From the NCBI RefSeq assembly GCF_030867385.1, contig NZ_JAPFBJ010000003.1, forward strand, positions 186,001 through 250,000: 64,000 nt of DNA, in the 5' to 3' direction. The DNA comes from Sphingobium sp. DEHP117 (GTDB lineage: Bacteria > Pseudomonadota > Alphaproteobacteria > Sphingomonadales > Sphingomonadaceae). This document shows, in pieces, positions 34,114 to 42,329 of the stretch. How positions within the stretch are numbered: position 1 is the first letter of the stretch; each line of letters starts with the position of its first letter. The position numbers and the translations under genes are program-made. The notes beneath the pieces were generated by a model. It did no database searches. It was not told where the DNA came from and saw only the letters and a list, made by a program, of their open reading frames with translations.

Positions 34114-35087
34114 GCGCCCAATGGTTCCGCTTCTATGCCGAAGTTCTGGATGATCCCAAAGTTCAGATGCTTCCAGCTGTCGAGTTCAAGGCGTGGGTCA
34201 ATATCCTGTGTCTGGCGTCCAAATATGATGGTGTCCTACCTGACGTTTCAGCCATTTCATTCGCGCTACGGATTGAAGAAACGGGGGTGCTAACGCTGAT
34301 CGAACGCCTGCTTAACGTTGGGCTTATCGATAAGCGCAACGGTGGCCCTAACGGTTATCATTACGCTCCACACTCATGGGCAAAAAGGCAATATAAATCA
34401 GACAGTTCAACCGACAGGGTGAAACGTTACAGGGAACGATTGAAACGTTCCGACGAAACGGCCCCAGAAGCAGAGACAGAAGCAGATATATCCTCAGAAG
34501 CTAAAGCTTCTTCGGATAGCGCCCGCGAAGGCGGCGAGTCAGGACGGTCATCAGAGATTGTTGATCGTGATTCCGCCAGCCTCATCGGTGAAGCGATCGA
34601 AGTGTGGAAGTCAGCCGCCAAGCAATGCGGTTGGTCCATTCCGCAAAAGCTGACGCCAGATCGGCGCAAGAAGCTGTCTGCTCGCCTGAAAGAGCACGGA
34701 ATTGATGGTTGGCGGGCGGCGGTCAAGCGCGCGTCTCGTTCCGCAATGCTCGGCCGCGATCCACCGCGATGGTGGGATTTCGATTTCCTGATCCGGTCGC
34801 ACGACCAAATCATCAAGGTTCTGGAAGGCAAGTACGATGAGCAATTTAACCGAAACCAACCAAGCCCCATTGGCTCTGCCGGACAGTCTCGAACAGCAGT
34901 CGCGGCGCGTCGGTCGATGGATCGCGTTGCACGATTCTGGCCGGATCCCTCCGACGCTGATGGAGGACGCGAAGGCGGTTCTGGCGGATATGGAAACGAA
35001 GCTGACCTCCGCCAGTCGCAAACAGTTCTACGCCCAGATGACCCCGTGCCTGGACCTCTGCGCCGGGTCGGGGATGGGGCCCGATGA
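34110..35087 (+). CDS. phage replication protein O-like (N-terminal winged helix)
   Basis: This is a 325-residue open frame. Residues 1-95 form a winged-helix domain of replication-initiator type (QWFRFYAEVLDDPKVQMLPA, then YHYAPHSWAKRQYKSDSSTD). A Ser/Glu-rich linker follows, and then a second domain (AIEVWKSAAKQCGWSIPQKL, DGWRAAVKRASRSAMLGRDP). By content and place it is the replication organiser. Beyond residue 243 the frame overlaps the next gene for 251 nt and becomes Arg/Gly/Ser-rich, so the natural protein may have ended near residue 245 before loss of a stop. Confidence 0.65.
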   Translation: MSAQWFRFYAEVLDDPKVQMLPAVEFKAWVNILCLASKYDGVLPDVSAISFALRIEETGVLTLIERLLNVGLIDKRNGGPNGYHYAPHSWAKRQYKSDSSTDRVKRYRERLKRSDETAPEAETEADISSEAKASSDSAREGGESGRSSEIVDRDSASLIGEAIEVWKSAAKQCGWSIPQKLTPDRRKKLSARLKEHGIDGWRAAVKRASRSAMLGRDPPRWWDFDFLIRSHDQIIKVLEGKYDEQFNRNQPSPIGSAGQSRTAVAARRSMDRVARFWPDPSDADGGREGGSGGYGNEADLRQSQTVLRPDDPVPGPLRRVGDGAR

Positions 35088-35538
35088 GCGGGAAGCGTGG
35101 TTTACAGCCGCGGCGGCAACCTTGAGGGGTATCCCCTACGACCTACTGGAGCGAGGTTGTGCAGCGGCTCGCATGAAGGCCGACCATCCCGCCAAGATCG
35201 TTCCGGCAATCATCAAGGAGATCGACGAGGCTTGGAATTATCGGAAGGTCGAGCGAGCCAAGTTGGCGGCGAGAATGCAGCCCGAGCGCGAGAAGTATCC
35301 ATGGGAACTAGCCCGCGAAGACAACTTCGACCCCGCCAACCGCTGCAAGCCTGAGGAAGCTTCCGCCATTGTGAAGGAATACGGCTTTGACGAGCCCGTA
35401 GGCCGCGACCTTGAGCTTGGCCGTGACTGCTCGAATCTGCGGCAGCCCACGAAAGAGGAACTGGAGGCGTTGGCCGCCGAGTTCAAGGCTCAGAACTATC
35501 CGTCGGCCGAGCCTGACAAATCGTCCGAGGCCGCATGA
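34837..35538 (+). CDS. phage replication-region protein, 233 aa
   Basis: This helical protein has SRRVGRWIALHDSGRIPPTL, EREAWFTAAAATLRGIPYDL and KIVPAIIKEIDEAWNYRKVE. It is a type often seen next to phage replication initiators, without settled function; a helicase-loader-like role would fit the position only. GGAAGG nine bases before the ATG supports the start, which lies inside the preceding gene (251-nt overlap). The stop overlaps the next start (ATGA). Confidence 0.6.
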   Translation: MSNLTETNQAPLALPDSLEQQSRRVGRWIALHDSGRIPPTLMEDAKAVLADMETKLTSASRKQFYAQMTPCLDLCAGSGMGPDEREAWFTAAAATLRGIPYDLLERGCAAARMKADHPAKIVPAIIKEIDEAWNYRKVERAKLAARMQPEREKYPWELAREDNFDPANRCKPEEASAIVKEYGFDEPVGRDLELGRDCSNLRQPTKEELEALAAEFKAQNYPSAEPDKSSEAA

Positions 35539-35726
35539 ACAGCCCGCTCGCCCGATACGCCCACCTCAACCATGAGCCGGACCCTGACGGCGCCCGCAAG
35601 CGCGCTGCCAAGGCATATCATGAAACAGGATTTATAGCGCTTGATCCAGCCTGGATCACTTCATGGGACGATCGGGCATTCGTCCAAATGGTAGCCGACA
35701 AGGTGCATGGGAAAAGGAGGACTTAG
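35535..35726 (+). CDS. small phage protein, 63 aa
   Basis: This hypothetical protein contains RYAHLNHEPDPDGARKRAAK and WITSWDDRAFVQMVADKVHG. The start overlaps the preceding stop (ATGA); the next gene begins 1 bp after its stop with its own strong ribosome site. No family recognised. Confidence 0.55.
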   Translation: MNSPLARYAHLNHEPDPDGARKRAAKAYHETGFIALDPAWITSWDDRAFVQMVADKVHGKRRT

Positions 35727-35727
35727 A

Positions 35728-36483
35728 ATGCCGATCGAGGGGTTGCGGGGAGCGGATCGTGTGGTGGCGAGTGCGATATCCGAGGGGTTATTGGACTATT
35801 TGGGCCATGTCGAAGATTATAATTCCCTCTTGGCGCGAATGGTGCAAGCGCGGGTCGCGAAGTCGGTGAGTGAGCAGCGCCTGCTCGCCCTGCTGGAGCG
35901 CGACGCGAAGGACCGTGAGGAGGAGCAGCGCCGGCGCATCGCCCTTGCCGATTTCGAAGCCGGTATCGAAACAAACATGGCCGATGTGCTGGTAAAGCCA
36001 ACGCCGGAGCAACTGCGCGACCCGGCGTTCATCACCCGCAAGGTGGCGGCTAAGCATTGGGCCGATGGCGGGCTGACCGGGTATCGGCGCCTTCACATCG
36101 ACCAGATCACCTACCTGCTCAGCCGGGGGGTGTTGGACGATCAGACGTTCGCTGCCTGCAAATGGTATCGCGATCGGTATGAGGCGGCCGAGATGGAACC
36201 GACCGCTCCCGTCGCCCAATATGGTGAGACCGTGCGCGGGGATGCGGTCTATGGCCACCTGCCGCGAACTGAATGGGCCGCCGAAGCGCGCACCGATATT
36301 CGATGGGCTCGGGGCTTTATTCCCGAGGACATCGTCAGCCTGTTCGAGCAAGTGGTGCTCCATGATGTCGGCATAACCGAAGTGGCAAAGCGCTATCGTG
36401 GTCCATATGCCAACGTGCGTGCCGCCTTCATTCATGCCTGTCACATGCTCTTTGAGGGCGTATCGCACCGTTTGAAGGTCTAG
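35728..36483 (+). CDS. hypothetical phage protein with C-terminal domain shared with next gene
   Basis: This is a 251-residue protein. The N-terminal half is helical and charged. The C-terminal part reads LDDQTFAACKWYRDRYEAAE and, later, FIPEDIVSLFEQVVLHDVGI and TEVAKRYRGPYANVRAAFIH. The same order of motifs appears in the next gene, so the two are paralogues of one another in this domain. The layout recalls DUF6456-type regulators of alphaproteobacteria (weak). GGAGG seven bases upstream fixes the ATG at 35728. Confidence 0.6.
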   Translation: MPIEGLRGADRVVASAISEGLLDYLGHVEDYNSLLARMVQARVAKSVSEQRLLALLERDAKDREEEQRRRIALADFEAGIETNMADVLVKPTPEQLRDPAFITRKVAAKHWADGGLTGYRRLHIDQITYLLSRGVLDDQTFAACKWYRDRYEAAEMEPTAPVAQYGETVRGDAVYGHLPRTEWAAEARTDIRWARGFIPEDIVSLFEQVVLHDVGITEVAKRYRGPYANVRAAFIHACHMLFEGVSHRLKV

Positions 36484-36495
36484 ACGGAGATTTCA

Positions 36496-36936
36496 ATGGT
36501 TTATCCGAAAATTCGCAAAAGCATTATGCCGCTTGCCCTGATGCGGATCAGAAATACAATTGATGAGCAGACCTTCGTGGCTTGCATGTGGTATCGGAGC
36601 AAATACAACTCAAGCTCAGAATTATTTGACAGGCGCACAATTACAGATTGTGATTTGGGTGTTCCTGAGATTTTATTTGTTCGAAAAAATGCTGATCCTG
36701 CATTGCTTGCTCGTTCTGAATTTCTAAGGGTTAGAAGTCAGCTGTATTCAATATGTGATGCAACCGCTTTCGAACTTGTCGCATTGCACGATCTTACGAT
36801 CAAACAGGTGAGAGCCATCTATAAAATCCGGTACATCGAAATACGTAAAACGATCGTAGAAACAGCGAAACTGCTAGCTGATCTCGTTGAAGGTGTCGCC
36901 GGTGAAGTCAATGTTGCCAGAACGCTATTGACATAA
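36496..36936 (+). CDS. AT-rich paralogue of the preceding C-terminal domain, 146 aa
   Basis: This protein reads IDEQTFVACMWYRSKYNSSS near the start, then ATAFELVALHDLTIKQVRAI YKIRY-type sequence in the middle and AKLLADLVEGVAG at the end. This aligns position by position with the C-terminal domain of the preceding gene (D-QTF-AC-WYR-Y, V-LHD-I, FEGV/VEGV). Its DNA is much richer in A+T than the genes around it, so it was probably acquired separately. GGAGA six bases before the ATG. Function unknown, possibly a DNA-binding late regulator. Confidence 0.6.
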   Translation: MVYPKIRKSIMPLALMRIRNTIDEQTFVACMWYRSKYNSSSELFDRRTITDCDLGVPEILFVRKNADPALLARSEFLRVRSQLYSICDATAFELVALHDLTIKQVRAIYKIRYIEIRKTIVETAKLLADLVEGVAGEVNVARTLLT

Positions 36937-36937
36937 A

Positions 36938-37117
36938 ATGAAAGTCGACTCATACGGACATGCAATTGATAAGAATTGCCTCTGCGGCAAAACCCCCGAA
37001 ATCTGCGATTGTTCCACTAGCGACTCGGAAATAGGTCCGGACCGCTTTTTTGTGCGCCCGCTTATGCGTCGTCGCGCGCTGAGAGTATCCCCATGCCCCG
37101 CATCACAACCGACCTGA
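36938..37117 (+). CDS. possible small cysteine-rich protein, 59 aa
   Basis: This reading frame starts 1 bp after the previous stop, with the head MKVDSYGHAIDKNCLCGKTP followed by EICDCSTSD: four closely spaced cysteines, as in a zinc knuckle. The second half is basic and overlaps the start of the terminase small subunit gene. It would explain an otherwise empty 156-bp gap, but no ribosome site is clear. Confidence 0.35.
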   Translation: MKVDSYGHAIDKNCLCGKTPEICDCSTSDSEIGPDRFFVRPLMRRRALRVSPCPASQPT

Positions 37118-37749
37118 CGCAGTATCTGCCCGTCATGTACGAAGCGCGGGCGAATATAGCGGATGGTAGCCAGATACGCGGCACCGAGCTGGCGCGGTTA
37201 ATCGGGACAACCTGGCGCATCCTCAAGCAGCGTATCCTGCGGGATAAGGCGTTCCCGGTCATTGAACGCGGCGCAAATGGCAAGCCGTGGACGTTCGATG
37301 CCGCCAAGGCGATCAATCATCTGATCGCTGATCTGGAAAAGCAGATGACGAAGCGCGCTGGTAGAGCGCGACGGGTCAGGCTCCAGAGCGGGCTTGATGC
37401 TGCCGACCAGACCTCTGTTGATACTGAGGATGGTGGAGTCGACGACCCGCTAGACCTTGCCGCATCGGCCCGCAGCGTCTCCCTGCTCGCGCAGGCCCAG
37501 ATGGCGACGCACAAGCTGAAGCAGATGCAGGGGGAGTTCGTCGGGACCGAAGCCCATGTGAAAGTGCTGGCGACCGTCATGTCGACAATGCAGACCGAAA
37601 CGCTGGCAGCGGCGGCGCGCATCGACCCGACCGGCGCCCTGCCCCCGGACATTCGCAGCCAGATCGAGACGGAACTGAAGAACGTCCTGCTGTCGGTGCA
37701 AGATGCACTTGACCGCGCGCTGAGACCGTTGGTTGCGCGAAAGAATTAA
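37093..37749 (+). CDS. terminase small subunit (Nu1-like)
   Basis: This 218-residue DNA-binding subunit of the packaging motor has a winged helix in the first 75 residues (IRGTELARLIGTTWRILKQR, AFPVIERGANGKPWTFDAAK), an acidic middle, and a C-terminal helical part that would bind the large subunit (VQDALDRALRPLVARKN). It is like lambda Nu1/DUF1441 proteins. It is followed by the large subunit with a 17-nt overlap. Confidence 0.8.
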   Translation: MPRITTDLTQYLPVMYEARANIADGSQIRGTELARLIGTTWRILKQRILRDKAFPVIERGANGKPWTFDAAKAINHLIADLEKQMTKRAGRARRVRLQSGLDAADQTSVDTEDGGVDDPLDLAASARSVSLLAQAQMATHKLKQMQGEFVGTEAHVKVLATVMSTMQTETLAAAARIDPTGALPPDIRSQIETELKNVLLSVQDALDRALRPLVARKN

Positions 37750-39904
37750 CGAGGTCCGCAAGGATCTGGATGCCATAGCGAGCAACGCCTTCTGCGCCGA
37801 CGCCGCGCAAATCGCGCTCGACGCGCTGGACCTGCTGACGCCGCCGGAGGATATTTCCACCACGGACTGCGCGCAGCGGTTCCGCAAGATCAGGACCGTT
37901 GAAGGGTCCGGGCACATATACTGGTCGCTGGCGCTCACGCCCTATCTCAAGGGGCCGCAGGACGCGCTCGATGATCCCAACGTGCAGGAGGTCATCGTCC
38001 CCAAGCCGGGACGTACCGGCGGTACGGTGGCGTTCGAGAATCATCTGTTCAAGCGGATGATGTTCGGCCCGATGACCGATGTGGGCTGGTATCTGGGCGG
38101 CCCCGACGAAGTAAAATCCTACTGCGACAAGCAGGTCGCACCCATGTTTGAGGATCATAAGGAAATCGCCGCCAAGGTGGGTTCCGGCCGGTCTGACAAC
38201 ATGATCGCGCGCAAGAAGGTTTCGGGGAGATTCCTCGAATATCTGGCCGCGAGCAACAAGACGATCACGGGCCGCCAGTTCGGCTACATGATCGGCGACG
38301 AGATCGACACATTCCCGAAGCGGATCAGGGCGACCTTTCTGGAGCAGTCGCGCGTTCGCGGGCGGGCGCTCGGCAACAAGCGCAAGGTCGGAATGACGAG
38401 CCACCCTGATGCGGGGTGGAACGATGGCATCGCGGCGGCATGGGTCGACAGTTCGCGCGGCATCTATGTCTGGCCCTGCGCCGAATGTTCGTCCTGGTCG
38501 TCACCCTGGCCGACAAGCCACTGGCCGGACGTGCCGCGAACCGAACTCTGGTATCGGAAACTGGTCGACGCCGGGCGGGACGAAAGGATCGCAAAGGCGA
38601 TGGAAACGGCGGCGATGAAGTGCCCGCATTGCGGTGCGCTTCTCAGCGACGAGCAGCGCAAGGCGATGTCGCTCATCGGGCAATGGATGCACCGCGGCCA
38701 AAGCCTCGATATCGAGGCCGGGCCCATCGGTTTGCCGGATGCCAATCCCTCCATGGGTTTCTGGATCCACGGCCTGATGAGTATGATGGTGACGAACGCC
38801 GAACTGGCGCGCGACCTTGAAGCGGCCACCATCGTTTACGAACGGACGCGCAAGACAGACAAGCTGCGCGAGGTGCTGGCCAAGATCTTCGGGCAGGTGT
38901 TCGAGGGTGCCGGCGCTTCGGGGATGCTCGACAGCGCGGCGCTTATCAAGCGCGCCAGAACAGAGAATGTGCTGGAAATCGGCCAGTTCCCGGAAGGCGC
39001 GAAATTCATTACCGCTGCGGTCGACGTGGGTTCGGGCAAGTTCGATGTCAGCTTTCGGGCGTGGGATCTGGAGGCCCGGTCTTGGTGGCTCGATCGCCTG
39101 ACCATGCGGCAAAGGCGATGGCCCGATGGCCAGTGGCGCGACATCAGGACGCGGGAACGCATTGAGGATTGGGACATCCTGATCGACAATGTGATTCTGC
39201 GCACCTTCCCGATGATCGGACGCCCCGGATGGGAGATGCCGGTCGCTGCGGTGGCGATCGATGTTGGCGACGGCAACGTGACATGGAAGGGTCGCGAGTT
39301 TGCGCGCCGCTGCCTCGTCGCCGGGCATTACTGGGGACCGCCCTCCAATCCGTGGGCGCGGGTCCGACCGATACAGGGCAGCCCGAGCGCGAAGGCGCCG
39401 GAACTGCCTCTTGTGCCGACGAAGATCAGCCGGGACGAAAAGGGCCAGACGCTGCTGCCCGAGATTAGGGAATACACGCTGGGCGTGCACAAGCTCAAAG
39501 AACTCGCGATCGAGCGGCTTGCGGTGAACGACGGCGGGCCGGGGCAGTGTCTGTTCGCCGATGGCATCAACAGCAATTATTTCGAAGAGTATTTCAACGA
39601 GAAATTGATCGACGGGAAATGGGACGGCGGCAAGCCGAACGAATCCCTCGACCTCTTCGGCTATGAGGAAGCGGTGCGGCTTATGCTGGCGCCTGACCGC
39701 AAGGACATCAAATGGGATCAGTCAGCCATGCCGACGGGGCACCGCTGGCACGAAGGGCTTTTGCCGCCCTGGGCGCGACCGATCCCCGTCAACGTGGAAG
39801 GAGGTGATCCTGCGGTTGGGCGCGAGGGCGCGCCCGTAGAAGCGCCTCCGACCAGGAAAAACATCTTTGAGCAGTTCGACGCTCTCAATCGCAACGAAGG
39901 ATAG
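37733..39904 (+). CDS. terminase large subunit (lambda gpA type)
   Basis: This 723-residue packaging ATPase/nuclease starts TTG at 37733 inside the small-subunit gene. It has a gpA-like ATPase domain with VIVPKPGRTGGTVAFENHLF in the nucleotide-binding place and YMIGDEIDTFPKRIRATFLE as Walker B/catalytic Glu. A zinc-binding insertion follows (WPCAECSSW...KCPHCGALL), then a nuclease domain with FITAAVDVGSGKFDVSFRAW and VAAVAIDVGDGNVTWKG acidic clusters. The family cuts concatemers at cos sites, so the phage most likely packages by cos. Confidence 0.92.
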   Translation: MRERINEVRKDLDAIASNAFCADAAQIALDALDLLTPPEDISTTDCAQRFRKIRTVEGSGHIYWSLALTPYLKGPQDALDDPNVQEVIVPKPGRTGGTVAFENHLFKRMMFGPMTDVGWYLGGPDEVKSYCDKQVAPMFEDHKEIAAKVGSGRSDNMIARKKVSGRFLEYLAASNKTITGRQFGYMIGDEIDTFPKRIRATFLEQSRVRGRALGNKRKVGMTSHPDAGWNDGIAAAWVDSSRGIYVWPCAECSSWSSPWPTSHWPDVPRTELWYRKLVDAGRDERIAKAMETAAMKCPHCGALLSDEQRKAMSLIGQWMHRGQSLDIEAGPIGLPDANPSMGFWIHGLMSMMVTNAELARDLEAATIVYERTRKTDKLREVLAKIFGQVFEGAGASGMLDSAALIKRARTENVLEIGQFPEGAKFITAAVDVGSGKFDVSFRAWDLEARSWWLDRLTMRQRRWPDGQWRDIRTRERIEDWDILIDNVILRTFPMIGRPGWEMPVAAVAIDVGDGNVTWKGREFARRCLVAGHYWGPPSNPWARVRPIQGSPSAKAPELPLVPTKISRDEKGQTLLPEIREYTLGVHKLKELAIERLAVNDGGPGQCLFADGINSNYFEEYFNEKLIDGKWDGGKPNESLDLFGYEEAVRLMLAPDRKDIKWDQSAMPTGHRWHEGLLPPWARPIPVNVEGGDPAVGREGAPVEAPPTRKNIFEQFDALNRNEG

Positions 39905-39911
39905 TCAACCT

Positions 39912-40154
39912 ATGGCAACTGCCGCCGAAATCGCTGCTGATCTTGTAGATCTGCGCGCCGCGCGCATGTCATTGGCGAAGGGTGAACGCATCAAGGATGT
40001 GTGGCGAGATGGGCGTCGGCTGATCTTCTCAGAGATCAGTATGGACGAGATCAACAAGTTGATCAAAATCTACGAAAGCGACCTGGAGGCCGCCACCGCC
40101 GCAGAGGCCGGTTGGCAGCGCCGCAGGGCCATTCCATTGAATTGGGCGAACTGA
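39912..40154 (+). CDS. head-tail joining protein, gpW family
   Basis: This 80-residue protein has the gpW pattern AADLVDLRAARMSLAKGERI, then WRDGRRLIFSEISMDEINKL and IKIYESDLEAAT. gpW of lambda (68 residues) stabilises the filled head and starts tail attachment. It sits between terminase and portal as in lambda. AAGGA lies about ten bases before the ATG at 39912. Confidence 0.85.
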   Translation: MATAAEIAADLVDLRAARMSLAKGERIKDVWRDGRRLIFSEISMDEINKLIKIYESDLEAATAAEAGWQRRRAIPLNWAN

Positions 40155-40155
40155 C

Positions 40156-41754
40156 ATGGGTATCATGGACGGGCTTCGTTCGATGTTCGGCGTGTCCTCA
40201 AAGCAGGCTTACGCCGGCTCGCGCCGTGATGCATCCCGGTATGATCTGACTGAATTCAGCGGTTGGAACCCGAGCCTGGGTTTCGCTGGATCCGACTTGT
40301 TCGGGGAATGGGACATCATCACCGGGCGCGCGCGCGACCTCGACCAGAATAATGGCTGGGTCAACGCGGGTATCGACCGTCGTGTCGAATCCGTCATCGG
40401 TGGCCAGATACGCCTGAGCGCGCAGCCTCAGCATGAACTGCTCAACCGCGACTATGAATGGCGGATGGGTTGGACCGCTGACGTGCAGGCCCGCTTCAAG
40501 TCGTGGGCGAACGATATTGAGCATCGTAATGATGCCCGTCAGCGTCTCAATTTCGGTGCGCAGGCAAAACTCGCCTACCTGACCTACGTGCGGGATGGCG
40601 AAGCCTGCGCGGAAATCCGCGATGACGCGCGTGGTATCCAGAACACCACCAACGTGTTGCTGATCGAGCCCGAGCGAGTCTGTCAGCCCAACAACCAGGC
40701 GGAAAGCTCGACGCTCCGCCGCGGCATACGCTACGATCGGAATGGCGCGGCGATCGGGTATTACGTCCGCAGCGGCAACCAGAACGATCCTGTGCCCGAT
40801 AATCAGATCCTGCGGTGGGACTACATACCAGCACGCGGGAAGACCGGGCGCGCCAAGTTCGTACACATCTATTCTCCTCGGCGGGTTGAACAGAACCGCG
40901 GCATCTCGCGCCTTGCTGAGGTGATGCTGCCGGCCAAGATGCTTGACCGGGTCGACCGGGCAGAGGTCAACGCGGCGCTGAAATCAGCAATCTTTTCGCT
41001 GTTCATCAAGTCGCCGGGAACCACAGAAGATCTCGAAGCAGCCCTTGCTCCATCGGGTAGCGGATCCACGCTGGATCCGTGGATTCAGGCTTACATCGAC
41101 CAGCGGAAGCAAAACCCTGTTCGGGTCGAAGGCGCGCAGGTTAACCACCTACTGCCTGACGAAGATGTCGTCACGCCGGAACGATCGAGCCCGAACACCA
41201 ACTATGCGGAATTCGCGCAATTCATCCTGCGCAAGATTGCCGGCTCGTTGGGCGTCGCTACGCCGCAGCTGTCCGGAGACTGGTCAGCGATCAACTATTC
41301 GAGCGCGCGCGCACTACTGAACGAAATCTGGAGGTCATTTCTGGAGGACCGTCATTATTTCACCCAGCATTTCCTGACACCGATCTACGCAGCGTGGCTG
41401 GAAATGGAGGTTGCGCTGGGCACGGTGAAGGTGCCCGGCGGGCCGGTGAATTTCTACCGAAACAAAACCGCAATCTGCATGGCTGAATGGATTGGTCCCG
41501 GGCGTGGTTCGGTGGATCCGCTTAAGGAAAGTTCGGCCAACAATGCTGACGCGGCGGCTGGTCGAGCGTCCACAGTTGAGCACATCCTCGAGCGGGGACG
41601 TGATCCCTCTGACGTTATGGCTGAAGAAGCCTGGTGGCTGGAGGAGCGTAAAAAACGGGGGCTGCCCACGCCAAACTATGATGTGAAGACTGCCCCCGAT
41701 GCATCTGGTGACAATGCTCCAAACGAAGCGCGCAAACAGAAGGTAGGTGCGTGA
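40156..41754 (+). CDS. portal protein (lambda gpB type)
   Basis: This 532-residue portal protein of the lambda family starts MGIMDGLRSMFG. It has DLDQNNGWVNAGIDRRVESV, YIPARGKTGRAKFVHIYSPR and FILRKIAGSLGVATPQLSGD, followed by INYSSARALLNEIWRSF, all in the order seen in gpB-like portals. It forms the dodecameric DNA channel of the head. The stop overlaps the start of the inserted HNH endonuclease gene (GTGA). Confidence 0.92.
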   Translation: MGIMDGLRSMFGVSSKQAYAGSRRDASRYDLTEFSGWNPSLGFAGSDLFGEWDIITGRARDLDQNNGWVNAGIDRRVESVIGGQIRLSAQPQHELLNRDYEWRMGWTADVQARFKSWANDIEHRNDARQRLNFGAQAKLAYLTYVRDGEACAEIRDDARGIQNTTNVLLIEPERVCQPNNQAESSTLRRGIRYDRNGAAIGYYVRSGNQNDPVPDNQILRWDYIPARGKTGRAKFVHIYSPRRVEQNRGISRLAEVMLPAKMLDRVDRAEVNAALKSAIFSLFIKSPGTTEDLEAALAPSGSGSTLDPWIQAYIDQRKQNPVRVEGAQVNHLLPDEDVVTPERSSPNTNYAEFAQFILRKIAGSLGVATPQLSGDWSAINYSSARALLNEIWRSFLEDRHYFTQHFLTPIYAAWLEMEVALGTVKVPGGPVNFYRNKTAICMAEWIGPGRGSVDPLKESSANNADAAAGRASTVEHILERGRDPSDVMAEEAWWLEERKKRGLPTPNYDVKTAPDASGDNAPNEARKQKVGA

Positions 41755-42329
41755 TGGCGCAGATACGCAAAGAGTGTGTCTCGATCGACTTCCTGCGGGA
41801 GATCATTGCCTACGACCCCGAAACTGGTGTATTGACATGGCTTCCGCGCAAGCCTGAATATTTCATCGATGGCAAACACAGTTCTGCTCATCGCGCAGGC
41901 GTTTGGAACGCTCGCTACGCAGGTAAGCCGGCGCTCGCCTCAAGGGAGCGGCAGGGTTACGGCCACGGGGATATTTTAGCCAAGAGATACAAGGCTCATC
42001 GGGTTGCTTGGGCAATCCACTACGGCTTTTGGCCCGAGACAGGAATAGACCAAATAAACGGTAACAGGGCTGACAATCGGATCCTCAATCTCCGCTTGGC
42101 TACGATGGCGGAGAATATGAAAAACCAGCGATTTTCAAAAGCGAACACGAGTGGAGTAATGGGGGTCAGCTGGGCTTCTCACCGGGGGAAATGGTCCGCG
42201 CAGATAAAAGTCAATAGGCGCAAGATTCACCTCGGCCTTTTCACGAATATTGCTGATGCCGCGCGTGCACGAAAAGCCGCCGAAAAGCGGTACGGGTTTC
42301 ACCCAAACCACGGGAAGCTGGCTGTATGA
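41751..42329 (+). CDS. HNH endonuclease with AP2-like DNA-binding domain (homing type)
   Basis: This is a 192-residue protein. The HNH core is YKAHRVAWAIHYGFWPETGI followed by DQINGNRADNRILNLRLAT (the H, N and N residues can be placed). The C-terminal AP2-type domain reads GVMGVSWASHRGKWSAQIKV then HLGLFTNIADAARARKAAEK. Such free-standing enzymes are homing endonucleases of phages. It lies between portal and protease genes, which are normally adjacent, yet is neatly coupled to both (GTGA at the start, ATGA at the end). Start may be GTG 41751 or ATG 41754. Confidence 0.9.
   Translation: MMAQIRKECVSIDFLREIIAYDPETGVLTWLPRKPEYFIDGKHSSAHRAGVWNARYAGKPALASRERQGYGHGDILAKRYKAHRVAWAIHYGFWPETGIDQINGNRADNRILNLRLATMAENMKNQRFSKANTSGVMGVSWASHRGKWSAQIKVNRRKIHLGLFTNIADAARARKAAEKRYGFHPNHGKLAV

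Noticed and set aside
38501-39490. 329-codon minus-strand frame within the terminase gene
   Set aside because: Antisense shadow of the large terminase subunit.
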